Assembly (NCBI GenBank): GCA_033439685.1
Contig: JAUEDM010000004.1
Span: 4,650,001-4,714,000, forward strand
Reading direction: 5' to 3'
DNA length: 64,000 bases
Origin: Apodospora peruviana
Taxonomy: Eukaryota; Ascomycota; Sordariomycetes; Sordariales; Lasiosphaeriaceae
Below are positions 52,743-62,989 of the stretch, piece after piece. A model generated the notes under the pieces. The model was not told the origin of the DNA. It did no database searches and worked only from the letters and a program-made list of their open reading frames with translations. Position 1 is the first letter of the stretch. Each line of letters opens with the position of its first letter. Position numbers and translations under genes: made by a program.

Positions 52743-55237
52743 GCAACAGCAGCAACAGCAGCAACAGCAGCAACAGCAGCAACAGCAGCAACAGCAGCAA
52801 CAGCAGCAACAGCAGCAACAGCAGCAACAGCAGCAACAGCAGCAACAGCAGCAACAGCAGCAACAGCAGCAACAGCAGCAACAGCAGCAACAGCAGCAAC
52901 AGCAGCAACAGCAGCAACAGCAGCAACAGCAGCAACAGCAGCAACAGCAGCAACAGCAGCAACAGCAGCAACAGCAGCAACAGCAGCAACAACAAGTGTT
53001 CCAACAGGCGCAACATGGACTTACACCACAACAGCAGCAACAGCAGCAACAGCAGCAACAGCAGCAACAGCAGCAACAGCAGCAACAGCAGCAACAGCAG
53101 CAACAGCAGCAACAACAAGTGTTCCAACAGGCGCAACATGGACTTACACCACAACAGCAGCAACAGCAGCAACAGCAGCAACAGCAGCAACAGCAGCAAC
53201 AGCAGCAACAGCAGCAACAGCAGCAACAGCAGCAACAGCAGCAACAGCAGCAACAGCAGCAACAGCAGCAACAGCAGCAACAGCAGCAACAGCAGCAACA
53301 GCAGCAACAGCAGCAACAGCAGCAACAGCAGCAACAGCAGCAACAGCAGCAACAACAAGTGTTCCAACAGGCGCAACATGGACTTACACCACAACAGCAA
53401 CATATGCAGCAACAGCTGGATCGGCTGCAAGGCCTCCGGCAGCAACGGCAGCTGCGAGGAGCAATGCAAGCATCACAAGCATCATTACCACAGAGTCAAC
53501 AGCAAGCATCCCAATTCGCACAAATGGCGCTTCCGCAGGGTGCATCATTATCAGCTTTATATGGCGCATCTTCATCTCGCTCACTGTACCTACCCCGTCC
53601 CTGTGGAGTGGCTCAGCCCCGTCCCCAAGAAAGTATAGGATTCAGACAACCCCCCGGGCTCCAGGACAATTCGTTGGGCGAGGTTTCGACAAGCGATTCT
53701 CGGGACTGGGCGGCCAGTGGCATGGCAGTGCCTCCATCCGAACTTGAAGCCGCCATCCAGAGTCTGCGTAGTCAGATGAATGATGGCGGCCCCGCGCCTT
53801 TTCTGAATCAAATGGTCGCTCATCATATGCCCGATACCCAGACACAGCGAAGTATATCCCCAACACTGGATGAGAACAGGTATTCGAGGGATTTCCAGTT
53901 TGGTATGCCAAGAGCCTCTATCAATGAGGATGAAGATTTCGAGGTTAGTCTGTGCAGAGTCTCTGCCGATGAAGACGAAGAAAAGGAGGATGAAGTGGTT
54001 GCAGAGGAATCACTACTCCAAGTGCGTCAAAGGAGGGGAATGGTTCAACAACGCGATGAACTAATTCCGAGGCCCGCATCTTACAAAAAGGCAGCACGGA
54101 CTGGTGACGGCGATGGCAGACGCAAGAAAGTCAGACGAGATAATGGGCACAGTGGCAAGAAGTACGCCTGCCCTTACTTCAAGCGCGATCCCAAAAAATA
54201 TTGCAAGTGGACTTCTTGCCCTGGGCCCGGCTGGGACGAGATTCATCGAGTCAAGTAAGTTCTGTTTCTTGACAATGACCTACGGGGCTGCAACTAACCA
54301 TCTGATTCCCAGAACTCACCTCTACAGACGTCACGCGCCACCGCCGCAATGTCCTCGCTGCTGGGGCGTGTTCAAGACAGAGGACATACTTAAAGCTCAC
54401 CTGCAACAAGATCCTCCCTGTGAAGTTGGCCGCAAAGCCCTCGTGGAGGGCTTCTCCAAGGAGCAGGAAAAGAAGCTGCGCAGTCGCAAGAAGGCGCAGC
54501 CCAACATGACGGACAAGGACAAGTGGCGCGAGATCTACTTCATTCTATTTCCCGACGATGACAGGGACTCCATCCCGTCTGCCTGTACGTCTCTCTCACC
54601 TATCAAATATCAAATACTCTGTGTATTCTAACATAACCCAGACTATGACGAAAATGACCAGTCCGAAACTGACTCGCCGAGTACAGGCGAGTTGGAAGAT
54701 TACGCGACCTTTGTCAGAAAAGAAATGCCCACTTTGGTCAGACGAGAACTCGAGAATCTTTTTGAACAAGACGAATTCAAGGATGTTGATGAGAAGCTTC
54801 GCCCTCGGGTTGCAGATATTGTGATGAATCTCCAACCGCGACTACTCGAGCTGTACAAGCAGTCGCAGACGCCGCTGAGCGAGTACGGCCCCGCGTCAGC
54901 GGATGCCGATCCGGGGTTGACATCTCATGGCACCAGCACCAATAGCACGGATGGCACCCAGTCGACACCCGGAACGGCCTCCGGCACTGATGCGAATGAA
55001 TTGGAGTACCTCGATGCTTCGGAGATGGCACAGTTTGACGTGAACAGTATGGGCGGGGGTTTTGTTGATTGGAGTGGAGGGCAGGATGCAAGCCAGGAGT
55101 TTGATTGGGACCAGGAGTTCGATCAGCTGCTTAACCCGGTGCTGTTCGCGCCACAGATACGCGGTTATGGCGAGGCAGCGGCGGCGGGCTTGCAGTCCAT
55201 TCCGGAGTCAGCAGGCAAACGGAAATATCAAGGGTAG
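51847..55237 (+). CDS. C2H2-type zinc-finger regulator with three long polyglutamine tracts, 1091 aa
   Basis: The exons are 51847..54254, 54313..54584 and 54642..55237; all joins are in phase. The N-terminal 240 residues are low-complexity with Pro and Ala runs. Gln tracts of 96, 30 and 69 residues (residues 288-383, 395-424, 436-504) are separated by the identical spacer VFQQAQHGLTP, which occurs a third time at 505-515. The zinc-finger part begins after RRKKVRRDNG: YACPYFKRDPKKYCKW, CPGPGWDEIHRVK, then THLYRRH across the first junction and PPQCPRCWGVFKTEDILKAH. This paired C2H2 arrangement is a common fungal class of unknown targets, probably nuclear. The C-terminal 180 residues are acidic with DWSGG and FDWDQEFDQLL, which could activate transcription. 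The start was chosen at the first ATG after an upstream in-frame non-ATG extension. Confidence 0.85.
52708..53391 (+). repeat. Coding CAACAGCAG array with three identical 33-nt spacers
   Basis: The array encodes 96, 30 and 69 glutamines, mostly as a CAA-CAG-CAG nonamer. The spacer starting GTGTTCCAACAGG lies at 52996, 53119 and 53359 without a mismatch. Spacer distances of 123 and 240 nt are multiples of three, so the frame is kept. Identical spacers show that whole blocks, not single codons, were duplicated recently. Confidence 0.95.
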
Positions 55238-55590
55238 GATCAACGCGACTAACGGGTTGATGGTTGATGACAGGTCCGTATGCCTATGATTTAGTGGCAG
55301 GTGTTTGGAGTTTGAGAGAAATCGGAGGACACCGGCGAGCTGGATAGCGAATCTTCTTGTCTTTATGAGCACAGTTTGGAAAACACTTGTTTTTGGATAG
55401 CCAACTGATGGATTGTTTACGGCGATAATAATCCCAGAACTGTCAGATAGTACAAATGGTTATGTGAACACATCTATACAGCAGCAGACATGTGATGATG
55501 CGGGTCAAGATATAGAAACTGAAGTTCAATGTAGCAACCCTATATTCCGTCCTTCCATTTAAGGCATATTGCTAAATAGCAGTAATAAAC
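55238..55590. other. Intergenic between convergent genes
   Basis: About 353 nt holding the 3' regions of the zinc-finger gene and the DUF8021-type gene. Confidence 0.5.
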
Positions 55591-56397
55591 CTACTTCGCG
55601 CAGCTCTTCTTCGAGCAGACAGTATTCTCATGGATATACTTGATCTGTCCACTCTCCACCCTCATAAGGTTGTTGGTCTGCGTCCCCGGGTCGCGTGGGA
55701 TGAACTTGTCGAGAAAGGGGAAATTGTGGAAGATGTCCACCGCGCCCAGCTCCTCGTCGATCGTGTACCGTCGGTTCGTGACCTTGAAGGGCGGCGAAAA
55801 GTTCAGCTTGCAGTTGCCCGTCAGGTAACTCCCGCCCTCAAGTCTTGCGCACTGCTTGCTGAACGGCGGCTGGATGCTCGAGTCGCCCCATGCATCGATA
55901 TACGCGTCTCCAGCAGCTTTGATGACCTCGCGCTTGTCGCGCTTCGCCTCTGTAATCACGTCCCACACTTCCTGCTTGTTGTACTTGAGCGACCCGGCGG
56001 CATTGAAGAGCCAGTCGCCGTCGTCGCAGACCACCGATTCTATCTTGGTGATCTTGGTGTCGGTGAAGGCCAGACGCGTGCCGATCACGTACGGGTGCTT
56101 GGCTGTCGCGACGACTTCGGTATAGGAGGCGCATTCGGTCGTGTCGTAGATGGATCGATTGAAGTCGATGGCGATCCCTTGGGACAGCACGCCTTTGGAT
56201 ATGTCCATCACCACATCGTTCTCTTGATACGGCACGGTGCCTTCTGCCAGAGATTTAAGTGTTGTTGGCTTGCCGGCCGTCAGCGCCTCGAGGTATTCGG
56301 CTGTGGCTGCCTTGAGCATGTCTCGGGTGCATGCCGCCGAGGCACCCTGAGAGGCGAGGACGCCCAGCGATACGAGAACGGCGACGAGAGAGAACAT
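55591..56397 (-). CDS. Small secreted protein of DUF8021 type, 268 aa
   Basis: A single exon. An in-frame ATG exists upstream at 56469, but starting at 56397 gives a clean signal peptide (MFSLVAVLVSLGVLASQGASA). The mature part begins ACTRDMLKAATAEYLEAL, then YQENDVVMDISKGVLSQ, ASYTEVVATAKHPYVIGTRL and CDDGDWLFNA, a pattern I know from the fungal DUF8021 family. Six Cys residues, including the pair CSKKSC at the C-terminus, suggest disulfides. The fold may be like that of small ligand-binding (NTF2/SnoaL-like) proteins, which is inference. No enzyme activity is known to me. It is probably extracellular. Confidence 0.85.
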   Translation of the reverse strand: MFSLVAVLVSLGVLASQGASAACTRDMLKAATAEYLEALTAGKPTTLKSLAEGTVPYQENDVVMDISKGVLSQGIAIDFNRSIYDTTECASYTEVVATAKHPYVIGTRLAFTDTKITKIESVVCDDGDWLFNAAGSLKYNKQEVWDVITEAKRDKREVIKAAGDAYIDAWGDSSIQPPFSKQCARLEGGSYLTGNCKLNFSPPFKVTNRRYTIDEELGAVDIFHNFPFLDKFIPRDPGTQTNNLMRVESGQIKYIHENTVCSKKSCAK

Positions 56398-56981
56398 GGC
56401 TGCTGATGACCTGTTTGGGTTGAGTTGCTGGTGCTTCGAAGCTTGGCCTGATGAAGTAAGCCATGGCATCAACGGGGCTTCTTGTATGCGCGGTGCGGAG
56501 ACGGAAAAGGAGGGGATATGAGTTCGCCCCCTTAGTACCCTTGGCTATTTTCCCGGTGTAAATAAAATGGGATGTAGCTGCGGAGCTGGGACGCGCCGGC
56601 TGGCTGGCGGATGTTTTAGCCGCGATATATCTAGAGACCGGCCGCGGCAGTTCCATCCACGAATCACCACTGGATTATGTCCCAGATAGCAATGCTACCG
56701 AGCACCTGATAGTGCACGGGAAGTTGTGGCAACTGCCGCCCATGGCAGATTTGAGATTTCCAGGTGTAGTGATCACTGAGGTTCGTCCGTGTCTGGGCAC
56801 TCTGCAATTGCGGAGGACATATTGGGCTAGCATTACAAATGAGCGTGGATGATATAACTCCATAATTATTGGCCCATTAAATGCACACATCCGGGCACTG
56901 ATTCTAGAACACCACTCGCCACCGTGGAATACTACTAACCAGTTATCAATGATCCTCGTGATAAACTTCCAGTTAGAGCCG
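56398..56981. other. Intergenic, nothing recognised
   Basis: About 584 nt between the DUF8021-type start and the HET gene stop. No supported gene. Confidence 0.5.
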
Positions 56982-58955
56982 TCACACGAGAGTGATGGTC
57001 TCCTTTGTCAGGCTGGGATCTCGTAGTGCTTCTCCTTCCATGATACCATGCAAATAACATTGGCCGACGACTTTATAACCCCCCGAGCCTGCGCGTAACA
57101 CAAAAGGAACTGCTGCGCCTCCAATAACACAGACGACATCGCCCGCCTGAGTGCTCTTGGGAACCTGTCCGATGTACCCTTTGACGGTCCCACACCTCTT
57201 CATCTGCATAGAGATAGTGGTTGCCCAGTTAGCATACTTCTCACCCTGGTCACACTCCCGATCCCTTTCCTGCATGTTGATCTTGTTGGCGACCTCGATG
57301 GGAACAAAGAATCCTAGTTCCTTATCCAGCATCCTCATCCTAGGACCGTATCTCTCACGTATTTCCCGATTCGATGAGCTGCGCAACTGGAGATAGCCCT
57401 TGCAAGCCTCGTACAGCTCACCGAGTTGATCATCTGCTTTCTTCTGTCCCGATCTCGACCGGTTCCAGACCGCGGTGCGCCAGATGACTTCCTCGTGGTT
57501 TTTGGGCGGGTACGCTGATTTTTCTTGTAGGAAATCGGCCATATCTGACAAGCACTGCTGAAGAAATCCATATGAGCCTGCTATTTTCCGCTTTGCGGTT
57601 TCGTCTTCGCCGTTCCCGGGCTCAGCTGTTTGCTCATTCTTCTCCTGGTTATAGTCGTTGATGTCCGCGGATGAGACTTTATCAATGACGTCCACAATGA
57701 AACCATCGCAGTGAAGACTGAGACCATTCTGTGATACTCGCATGTTGGATGATTCTCCGCCGGCACGGACATATGGTATGTCAAATGTCGTGACTGCATT
57801 ACCCTGCATTGGAGCTAGGGTGAAGAAAGGATAGCCCTCACTTGTCCAGTCCGGGACCCAAGACGGGAGGCTAAGATCAGAGTGCAACCCGTGGAGGTTG
57901 TAGAGAAGCTTGTGGCCTTCGCCCAGCTCGACCACAAGTCGAGCAACCCTGGCATACAGATCTGCGACTGACTCTTCGTAATCGACTGTGAGCCTTTCTC
58001 GATAAGCCTCGGTGGCGAGCCCCAATAGGCCGTAGACATGGTCGCGAGGATTTGTCGCCAACGCATTTCTGCTTCTCTGCAGCATGTCGATGAGACTCTG
58101 GCTCGGCTTGTTGTCTCTGCCCATGCCTGTGTCTAGCATTAGGAGGATCTGATGCATTGCCTTGCCCTCGACCACCTGCCATGCCGTTGCTGGTGTTGGG
58201 TTGGAAAACATGGGTATCAGATTGTCCCCGATGATAAAATCCCAGCAGGCAGCAAGGAAAATGCCGTCCATGCCCCACCCGCCACAGATGAAGAACAGGT
58301 CCCGAGCGAGAACAGCCTCCTGTATGATCCAGGTGCGAAGGAACCAAGGGCGGTGCAGAAAAAGTCGGTTCACTTCCCAGAGAGGATCGCCCCTTGGCGG
58401 GAGACCGGTGCCGTCCAGCTCGCGCATGCTGAGATCCTTCAAGTCGTAGCTTATCGGAGTATCGTCTTTGTTCTTGAACTTTAGAGCGGTTGAACGGAGG
58501 ATCTGATAGAGCTCCGGGATCTTCTCGCTGCCGTTCTCCTCGGCGCCCAGGTGGACCACAACCCTTTTGGCCTGGGAGTAGAGCGCCTTCATGTGGCCGA
58601 CCTGGACTGCTCTCTCGGCTAGGTCTTCCTGGTTGATGCAGATCTGGTCGACCCAGACCATGACCGAGGTTGTGTCGCCGTGATGGAGCATCCAGTCCCG
58701 GATATTATGCAGAGCCAAGTAGACGCCCCGCGACACGGCCAACCGCTTTCCGTCGATATTGACATGGAAGTCGTTGCTGTTCCCGACGCCCCAGCAGTAG
58801 GAAAGACATATGTACGGTGGCGACTGACCGACCGGAAACTCGAATAATTCGCCCTTGATTCTTTTTGTCGGTTGCTCCAATTCCAAGTCAAGCAACCTGA
58901 AGCTGTCGTCGGAAGAAAGTGGGCTGTAGGCGTAGGAGGATTCATCGGTAGCCAT
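56982..58955 (-). CDS. HET-domain (heterokaryon incompatibility) protein, 657 aa
   Basis: A single intact exon from the ATG at 58955. The HET domain (PF06985-type) covers about residues 48-200. Its three hallmark blocks are YICLSYCWG at 48-56, MVWVDQICINQED at 99-111 and AVQVGHMKALYSQAKRVVVHLG at 116-137. The C-terminal 400 residues follow the usual HET-protein pattern: RDHVYGLLGLATEAYRERL, LPSWVPDWTS, DVIDKVSSADIND and a final GDVVCVIGGAAVPFVLR block. No transmembrane helix or amyloid motif is seen. HET domains trigger cell death when activated by allorecognition partners, often NLRs. Its start faces an NLR gene across 428 bp, which suggests joint expression and possibly joint function. The death activity is inferred from the family. 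Confidence 0.95.
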   Translation of the reverse strand: MATDESSYAYSPLSSDDSFRLLDLELEQPTKRIKGELFEFPVGQSPPYICLSYCWGVGNSNDFHVNIDGKRLAVSRGVYLALHNIRDWMLHHGDTTSVMVWVDQICINQEDLAERAVQVGHMKALYSQAKRVVVHLGAEENGSEKIPELYQILRSTALKFKNKDDTPISYDLKDLSMRELDGTGLPPRGDPLWEVNRLFLHRPWFLRTWIIQEAVLARDLFFICGGWGMDGIFLAACWDFIIGDNLIPMFSNPTPATAWQVVEGKAMHQILLMLDTGMGRDNKPSQSLIDMLQRSRNALATNPRDHVYGLLGLATEAYRERLTVDYEESVADLYARVARLVVELGEGHKLLYNLHGLHSDLSLPSWVPDWTSEGYPFFTLAPMQGNAVTTFDIPYVRAGGESSNMRVSQNGLSLHCDGFIVDVIDKVSSADINDYNQEKNEQTAEPGNGEDETAKRKIAGSYGFLQQCLSDMADFLQEKSAYPPKNHEEVIWRTAVWNRSRSGQKKADDQLGELYEACKGYLQLRSSSNREIRERYGPRMRMLDKELGFFVPIEVANKINMQERDRECDQGEKYANWATTISMQMKRCGTVKGYIGQVPKSTQAGDVVCVIGGAAVPFVLRAGSGGYKVVGQCYLHGIMEGEALRDPSLTKETITLV

Positions 58956-59383
58956 CTAAAACCTAAAGAAAATAAAATAGTTTGTATTGCTGATAAAGTA
59001 GGGGACGAAACCGGAAATTTGATGTTGTCAGGCAAACTGGTGAAAGTGGTTGAAGGAGGTCCGGGTTTGTCTCTCCTCCGCAGACGGAAGCAGGCAGGGT
59101 GAAAGATCAGGAGTTTCCTGGAGTGTTTCGGACCACACCTGCTTAGCGCTGCGGGTTCCGATCTGCCTTCATTGGTCAATAATTGGGCGGTGCTGCCTCT
59201 GTGTTGATCCGACACGTCACTCGCATTCATCGCTGCGGCTGAGTGTGAAACATCAAATTCCGACAACAACGTCCGAACATATCTCTTCTCCCAAGATCTT
59301 CCTTCTACAAAGGCTCTTGTTGACTGCCTCTAACCTTACGACTGATGTTCAATTTTCTGGTCGAGATTTTCACGGCAGATTGA
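58956..59383. promoter_or_regulatory. Shared bidirectional promoter of the HET and NLR genes
   Basis: The 428 nt between the two ATGs must contain both promoters. Two CCAAT pentamers, seen as ATTGG on the plus strand at 59171-59175 and 59182-59186, lie near the middle. No TATA box is evident. An AT-rich stretch borders the HET side. Confidence 0.5.
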
Positions 59384-62300
59384 ATGGAGGCTCATTCCCA
59401 GCTAACACCAGGTGGAGGGGATGAAGGTGCAACCATTCAGGAACTGCAAAGTCTTGTCCAAAGCGGCGCGCTGGATCTCGCGCCAGATGGAGAGGACCTT
59501 GCAATGTCGAGAAATGAAGAAACAAGTGCTCTTAACAAGGTCCCTCCATTCGAGCTCGGTCTATACCTCAACGACACCCCTCCCGTGGGGGGTTGCTTTG
59601 TTGGACGGCAGAAAGCATTGAAGCGGCTTCGAGAGCTCCTCCTGCCAAGCGATAAGGAACTCGGTAGGCGGGTGGTGGTTCTTCAGGGTGGTCCCGGGTG
59701 TGGGAAGACTCACCTGTCCATCGAGTTTGCGCGGCAAAATGGCCACAACTTCAGCTCCGTATTCTGGCTCGACGGCAGCACGCAAGAGCGGCTCGAGAAG
59801 AGCATTGCGCATCTTCGGGACCGCCTGAACGTTGAATACCAGCCCTCCCAAAGTCAGGAATCCACTCCGCCAGCAGAAAACCACAGCCAGAACGTAGTCG
59901 CAGTCTTGGAGTGGTTCAGTCTTCCAGGCAATGGCAGGTGGCTACTCATTATAGATAACTTCAACGGCAAAGATGGAAGCCTCTCACCGTACAGGATTGA
60001 GTCGCACTTCCCGACTGCAGATCACGGATCGATCTTGGTCACAGCACGCGGACTCACTACGATACCACCATGCAAGGGTTTGAGGCTGGGAGGGATGGCC
60101 GCTGTCGATGCCGAGATGCTGCTTAGAGGAGAAACAGGGACGTGTATGCAGAATTGTGAGCAACCCACACCATTTCAGATGACCAATCTAGTCTCTAACC
60201 TCCAGATAGACGATGCAGATCTGGTCAAGGAAGCACTGGATCTTCTCGGAGGTCATCCAATCACTCTCAAGCTTGCAGCGGCCTTCATAAGGGAGACAAA
60301 GTGCGCGCTTGGTGATTTCCTTCAGACATATCAGCGTCCGGAGACATGTCTCAGGAGTGGCGAGAATGGCCCGACTCCTGTCTCAGTCGACTTGCACCCG
60401 TCCGTCAAAGCAATGGTAACGATCATCTGTGATCAAATACGCCGCATCGACAGTCCCGCTTGGAATCTCTTGAGCCTGTGGACATGTCTTGACAACCGGG
60501 ATCTCTGGTACGGACTATTTTCACCAGAGTTCCCATTGCCAGTGCAGTCACCATCGCTGTCATGGTATAAGTCAGTTGCTGCATCACCAGAGAGTTTTGC
60601 TGAGGGGATGAGAACCCTGGAGAGGTACGGCATATCTCAACCTGTCGACGATCCCTCCGGCAACTTCGTACACGCCGTCATTCTCCAGTGCGCTGAAGAG
60701 ACTCTTTCGAAAGTTGTGGACCCCGAGCTTGCTTGGCTGGCAGTCAGAACAGTTGGACGAGCCATCCCGGACGATGTTGAGAAGATGGAAGTCGCCCTCA
60801 AAGACAGACTCGAGCCGCATGCACGACGCTGCCATCGCTTGGTGACCGCCAAGACAGCGGAACCTTATTTCACCTCAGAAAACCCCTTTCTTCCGGACGA
60901 CAATATCAAGCTGGATACAGGCCTGATATACTTTGCCTCGGTCTTCAGGCTCGGCAAGTTTCTCGGGCATATCGGAATGACAAACGAGGCGGATGCCCTC
61001 TTGATACGGGTCTCACAAGCCTACGGAGATATCATGGGACCGACCAACCCGGTTACTCTTGACGCTATTAACGCCAGGGCATCTGTCCTCGCTGCTAGTG
61101 GGAAGTTGATCGAGGCCGAGAAACTATACCTCGAAGTCTTGAAAACATGCGATGAGTCCCCCGAGGTCCAGGAACCGAACGCATATCCTACAATTAAGAC
61201 TGCACATTCTCTTGCTACTTTGGAGAAGAAGCTCAAGAAGTACGACGAGTCCGAGACACTCTACAGGCGAGTTCTCGACGTGTACATGACCAGAAAGGGG
61301 CCGGATGATTCGTCCACCGCTCATATCGCTGGCGAACTGGCCTTTGTCTGTGCACTTCAAGAAAAGCTAGACAACGCAGCGGAGTTTTACCTCCTAGCAC
61401 TACGCGCGCAACGATTATCCAAGGATATTGCCTATGTCACAACGCTCGTGTCGATCAGCCGGCTCGTCCTGGTAACCATTACTTCCGGAAAGTTAGCCGA
61501 GGCCGAAAAGCTCGCCGTGGCCTGTCTGAGTGAGACGGATCAAGCACCCCAGGGACTCGGCAATATCCAAGCTCTGGAAATGATTGAAGTCGTCCGTGAG
61601 ATATACTCCAAGGACGGCAAGTTCGACGATGCAGAACGTATGTACTTGCGAGCGTTGGAGTCCTACGAGCTCTTCTTGTCAGCCCAACAGAAGGAGATGG
61701 CAGATCTAGCGTATAATCTTGCGAACTTTTACACTCTCCGGGGCAGGTTCGAGAAAGCGGAACCGATGGTGACTAAGGCTCTCCGAGCGTACGAGGAGAG
61801 TCTGGGCGCCGATCACCACTACACTTTGGACGCCCTAGCCAACCTGGCCAACATTCTGAGCCAGCAGGGAAAGCACACCGAAGCGGAAAAGATTCACCTC
61901 CAAGCGCTGGAGCGAAAGGAGAAGTCCTTGGGTTTGGAGCATCGCAAAACCTTCGAATCGTTTAACAATATGGGCGCATTCTACTTTGGGCTGAACAAAT
62001 TTGAAGAAGCCGAATCGTTTTGGTTGCGCGCTCTGTATGGCTTTCAGAAAGTCCTCGGCGAGAAGCATTCTGTCACCCTGGGGGTGCTGATCAACATGGG
62101 CACTTTGTACCGGGAGCAACATAGGAGACAAGATGCCGCTAGAAGCCTCCTCGAGGCCTTGGATGGATACGAGAGTGTCATTCGTGAGCCGCAGGACACA
62201 TCACGGGAACAACAGCCTGTGATGAAACGAAATCCCGGAGGTGTAGTCTTCATGCAATATTCCAGCGCCGCCAGCAAGGAAGACATCTCCACATTCCTTC

Positions 62301-62950
62301 CCGGTTTTAAAGCTGCACTCGACAGCCTGGAAAGTGTCGCTCGTATCTATGTTAGGGAAAAAGATTCCATTGGTGCCGAGGACCTTTTCTGGCGTCTCAT
62401 CAAAGCCAGGACACTTCTTGATTCCGAGCCGACTAGTGACACAAGTCAGCTTCTGTCCGTCCTCTTGCTGCAACGATGCCTCATGGAGGTCACGGGCGCG
62501 GAACCTATGGCTCTTGAGACCACCACTCCGGACTGGCCGGACCCGAATCCAATTTGGCGACTTGTTGATCTTGTGGAAACCACTGGTTCTCCTGAGGTCT
62601 TCAATATCTTGTGCAAGACTTTGATGCGGATTGGAGATGAAAGAGTCAGGGCTGGTCTCCAGATCGAGATTATCTCCTCTATTGAGCATTCGCAAAGTTC
62701 AGGACGATCGTGCGATCGGTGTCAGACGGACATCTCGCCGGAGATAGGTTGGTATGTTTGCCGAAGCTGTCTTAAGGACACGGATCTTTGTGAGGAATGT
62801 TTTCAATCACAGCTTGAGGGATGGGAGTTACATCCTTGCTTTCAGCACGAGTTTTTCGCTGTTTTTGCTGATGGGGTAGAGGATATGGACACTTCTAGTG
62901 ATTTAGCGGAGTGGCTCGAGGATGTAAAAGGTTCTTATGCTAAGTATTAA
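59384..62950 (+). CDS. NLR-type protein: NB-ARC-like ATPase, TPR array and C-terminal ZZ zinc finger, 1188 aa
   Basis: A single intact exon. Residues 1-70 are short and show no effector domain. FVGRQKALKRL opens the NTPase: Walker A GGPGCGKTH at 102-110, Walker B WLLIIDNF at 186-193, the GSILVTAR sensor at 215-222 and a GLPL-like LGGHPITL at 288-295. Tetratricopeptide repeats of the Kinesin-light-chain type fill about 500-900, such as LANLANILSQQGKHTEAEKI and FNNMGAFYFGLNKFEEAE. The C-terminus has a ZZ-type zinc finger with Cys at 1110, 1113, 1126, 1129, 1136, 1139 and His at 1150 and 1155. Fungal NLRs usually fuse an N-terminal effector (HET, HeLo, patatin); here the HET domain is encoded by the divergent neighbour. 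TPRs are likely the sensor. The role of the ZZ finger, perhaps binding a modified protein terminus, is conjecture. Confidence 0.92.
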   Translation: MEAHSQLTPGGGDEGATIQELQSLVQSGALDLAPDGEDLAMSRNEETSALNKVPPFELGLYLNDTPPVGGCFVGRQKALKRLRELLLPSDKELGRRVVVLQGGPGCGKTHLSIEFARQNGHNFSSVFWLDGSTQERLEKSIAHLRDRLNVEYQPSQSQESTPPAENHSQNVVAVLEWFSLPGNGRWLLIIDNFNGKDGSLSPYRIESHFPTADHGSILVTARGLTTIPPCKGLRLGGMAAVDAEMLLRGETGTCMQNCEQPTPFQMTNLVSNLQIDDADLVKEALDLLGGHPITLKLAAAFIRETKCALGDFLQTYQRPETCLRSGENGPTPVSVDLHPSVKAMVTIICDQIRRIDSPAWNLLSLWTCLDNRDLWYGLFSPEFPLPVQSPSLSWYKSVAASPESFAEGMRTLERYGISQPVDDPSGNFVHAVILQCAEETLSKVVDPELAWLAVRTVGRAIPDDVEKMEVALKDRLEPHARRCHRLVTAKTAEPYFTSENPFLPDDNIKLDTGLIYFASVFRLGKFLGHIGMTNEADALLIRVSQAYGDIMGPTNPVTLDAINARASVLAASGKLIEAEKLYLEVLKTCDESPEVQEPNAYPTIKTAHSLATLEKKLKKYDESETLYRRVLDVYMTRKGPDDSSTAHIAGELAFVCALQEKLDNAAEFYLLALRAQRLSKDIAYVTTLVSISRLVLVTITSGKLAEAEKLAVACLSETDQAPQGLGNIQALEMIEVVREIYSKDGKFDDAERMYLRALESYELFLSAQQKEMADLAYNLANFYTLRGRFEKAEPMVTKALRAYEESLGADHHYTLDALANLANILSQQGKHTEAEKIHLQALERKEKSLGLEHRKTFESFNNMGAFYFGLNKFEEAESFWLRALYGFQKVLGEKHSVTLGVLINMGTLYREQHRRQDAARSLLEALDGYESVIREPQDTSREQQPVMKRNPGGVVFMQYSSAASKEDISTFLPGFKAALDSLESVARIYVREKDSIGAEDLFWRLIKARTLLDSEPTSDTSQLLSVLLLQRCLMEVTGAEPMALETTTPDWPDPNPIWRLVDLVETTGSPEVFNILCKTLMRIGDERVRAGLQIEIISSIEHSQSSGRSCDRCQTDISPEIGWYVCRSCLKDTDLCEECFQSQLEGWELHPCFQHEFFAVFADGVEDMDTSSDLAEWLEDVKGSYAKY

Positions 62951-62989
62951 ACACGGAGAAGACTATGATGGGCTTGCAGATGCAGGAAA

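Noticed and set aside
52708..53391. Regularly spaced identical spacers that could look like a CRISPR array
   Set aside because: The repeat unit is a 9-nt glutamine codon array in a eukaryotic gene, the identical parts are the spacers, and the frame is kept.
52693..53469. Long minus-strand frame of almost pure leucine and alternative plus-strand Asn/Ser frames
   Set aside because: They are the antisense and shifted readings of the CAACAGCAG array in the zinc-finger gene and have no other coding features.
55630..56406. Plus-strand 258-codon frame opposite the DUF8021-type gene
   Set aside because: The minus-strand frame has a signal peptide and family motifs; the plus frame has neither and is a GC-driven shadow.
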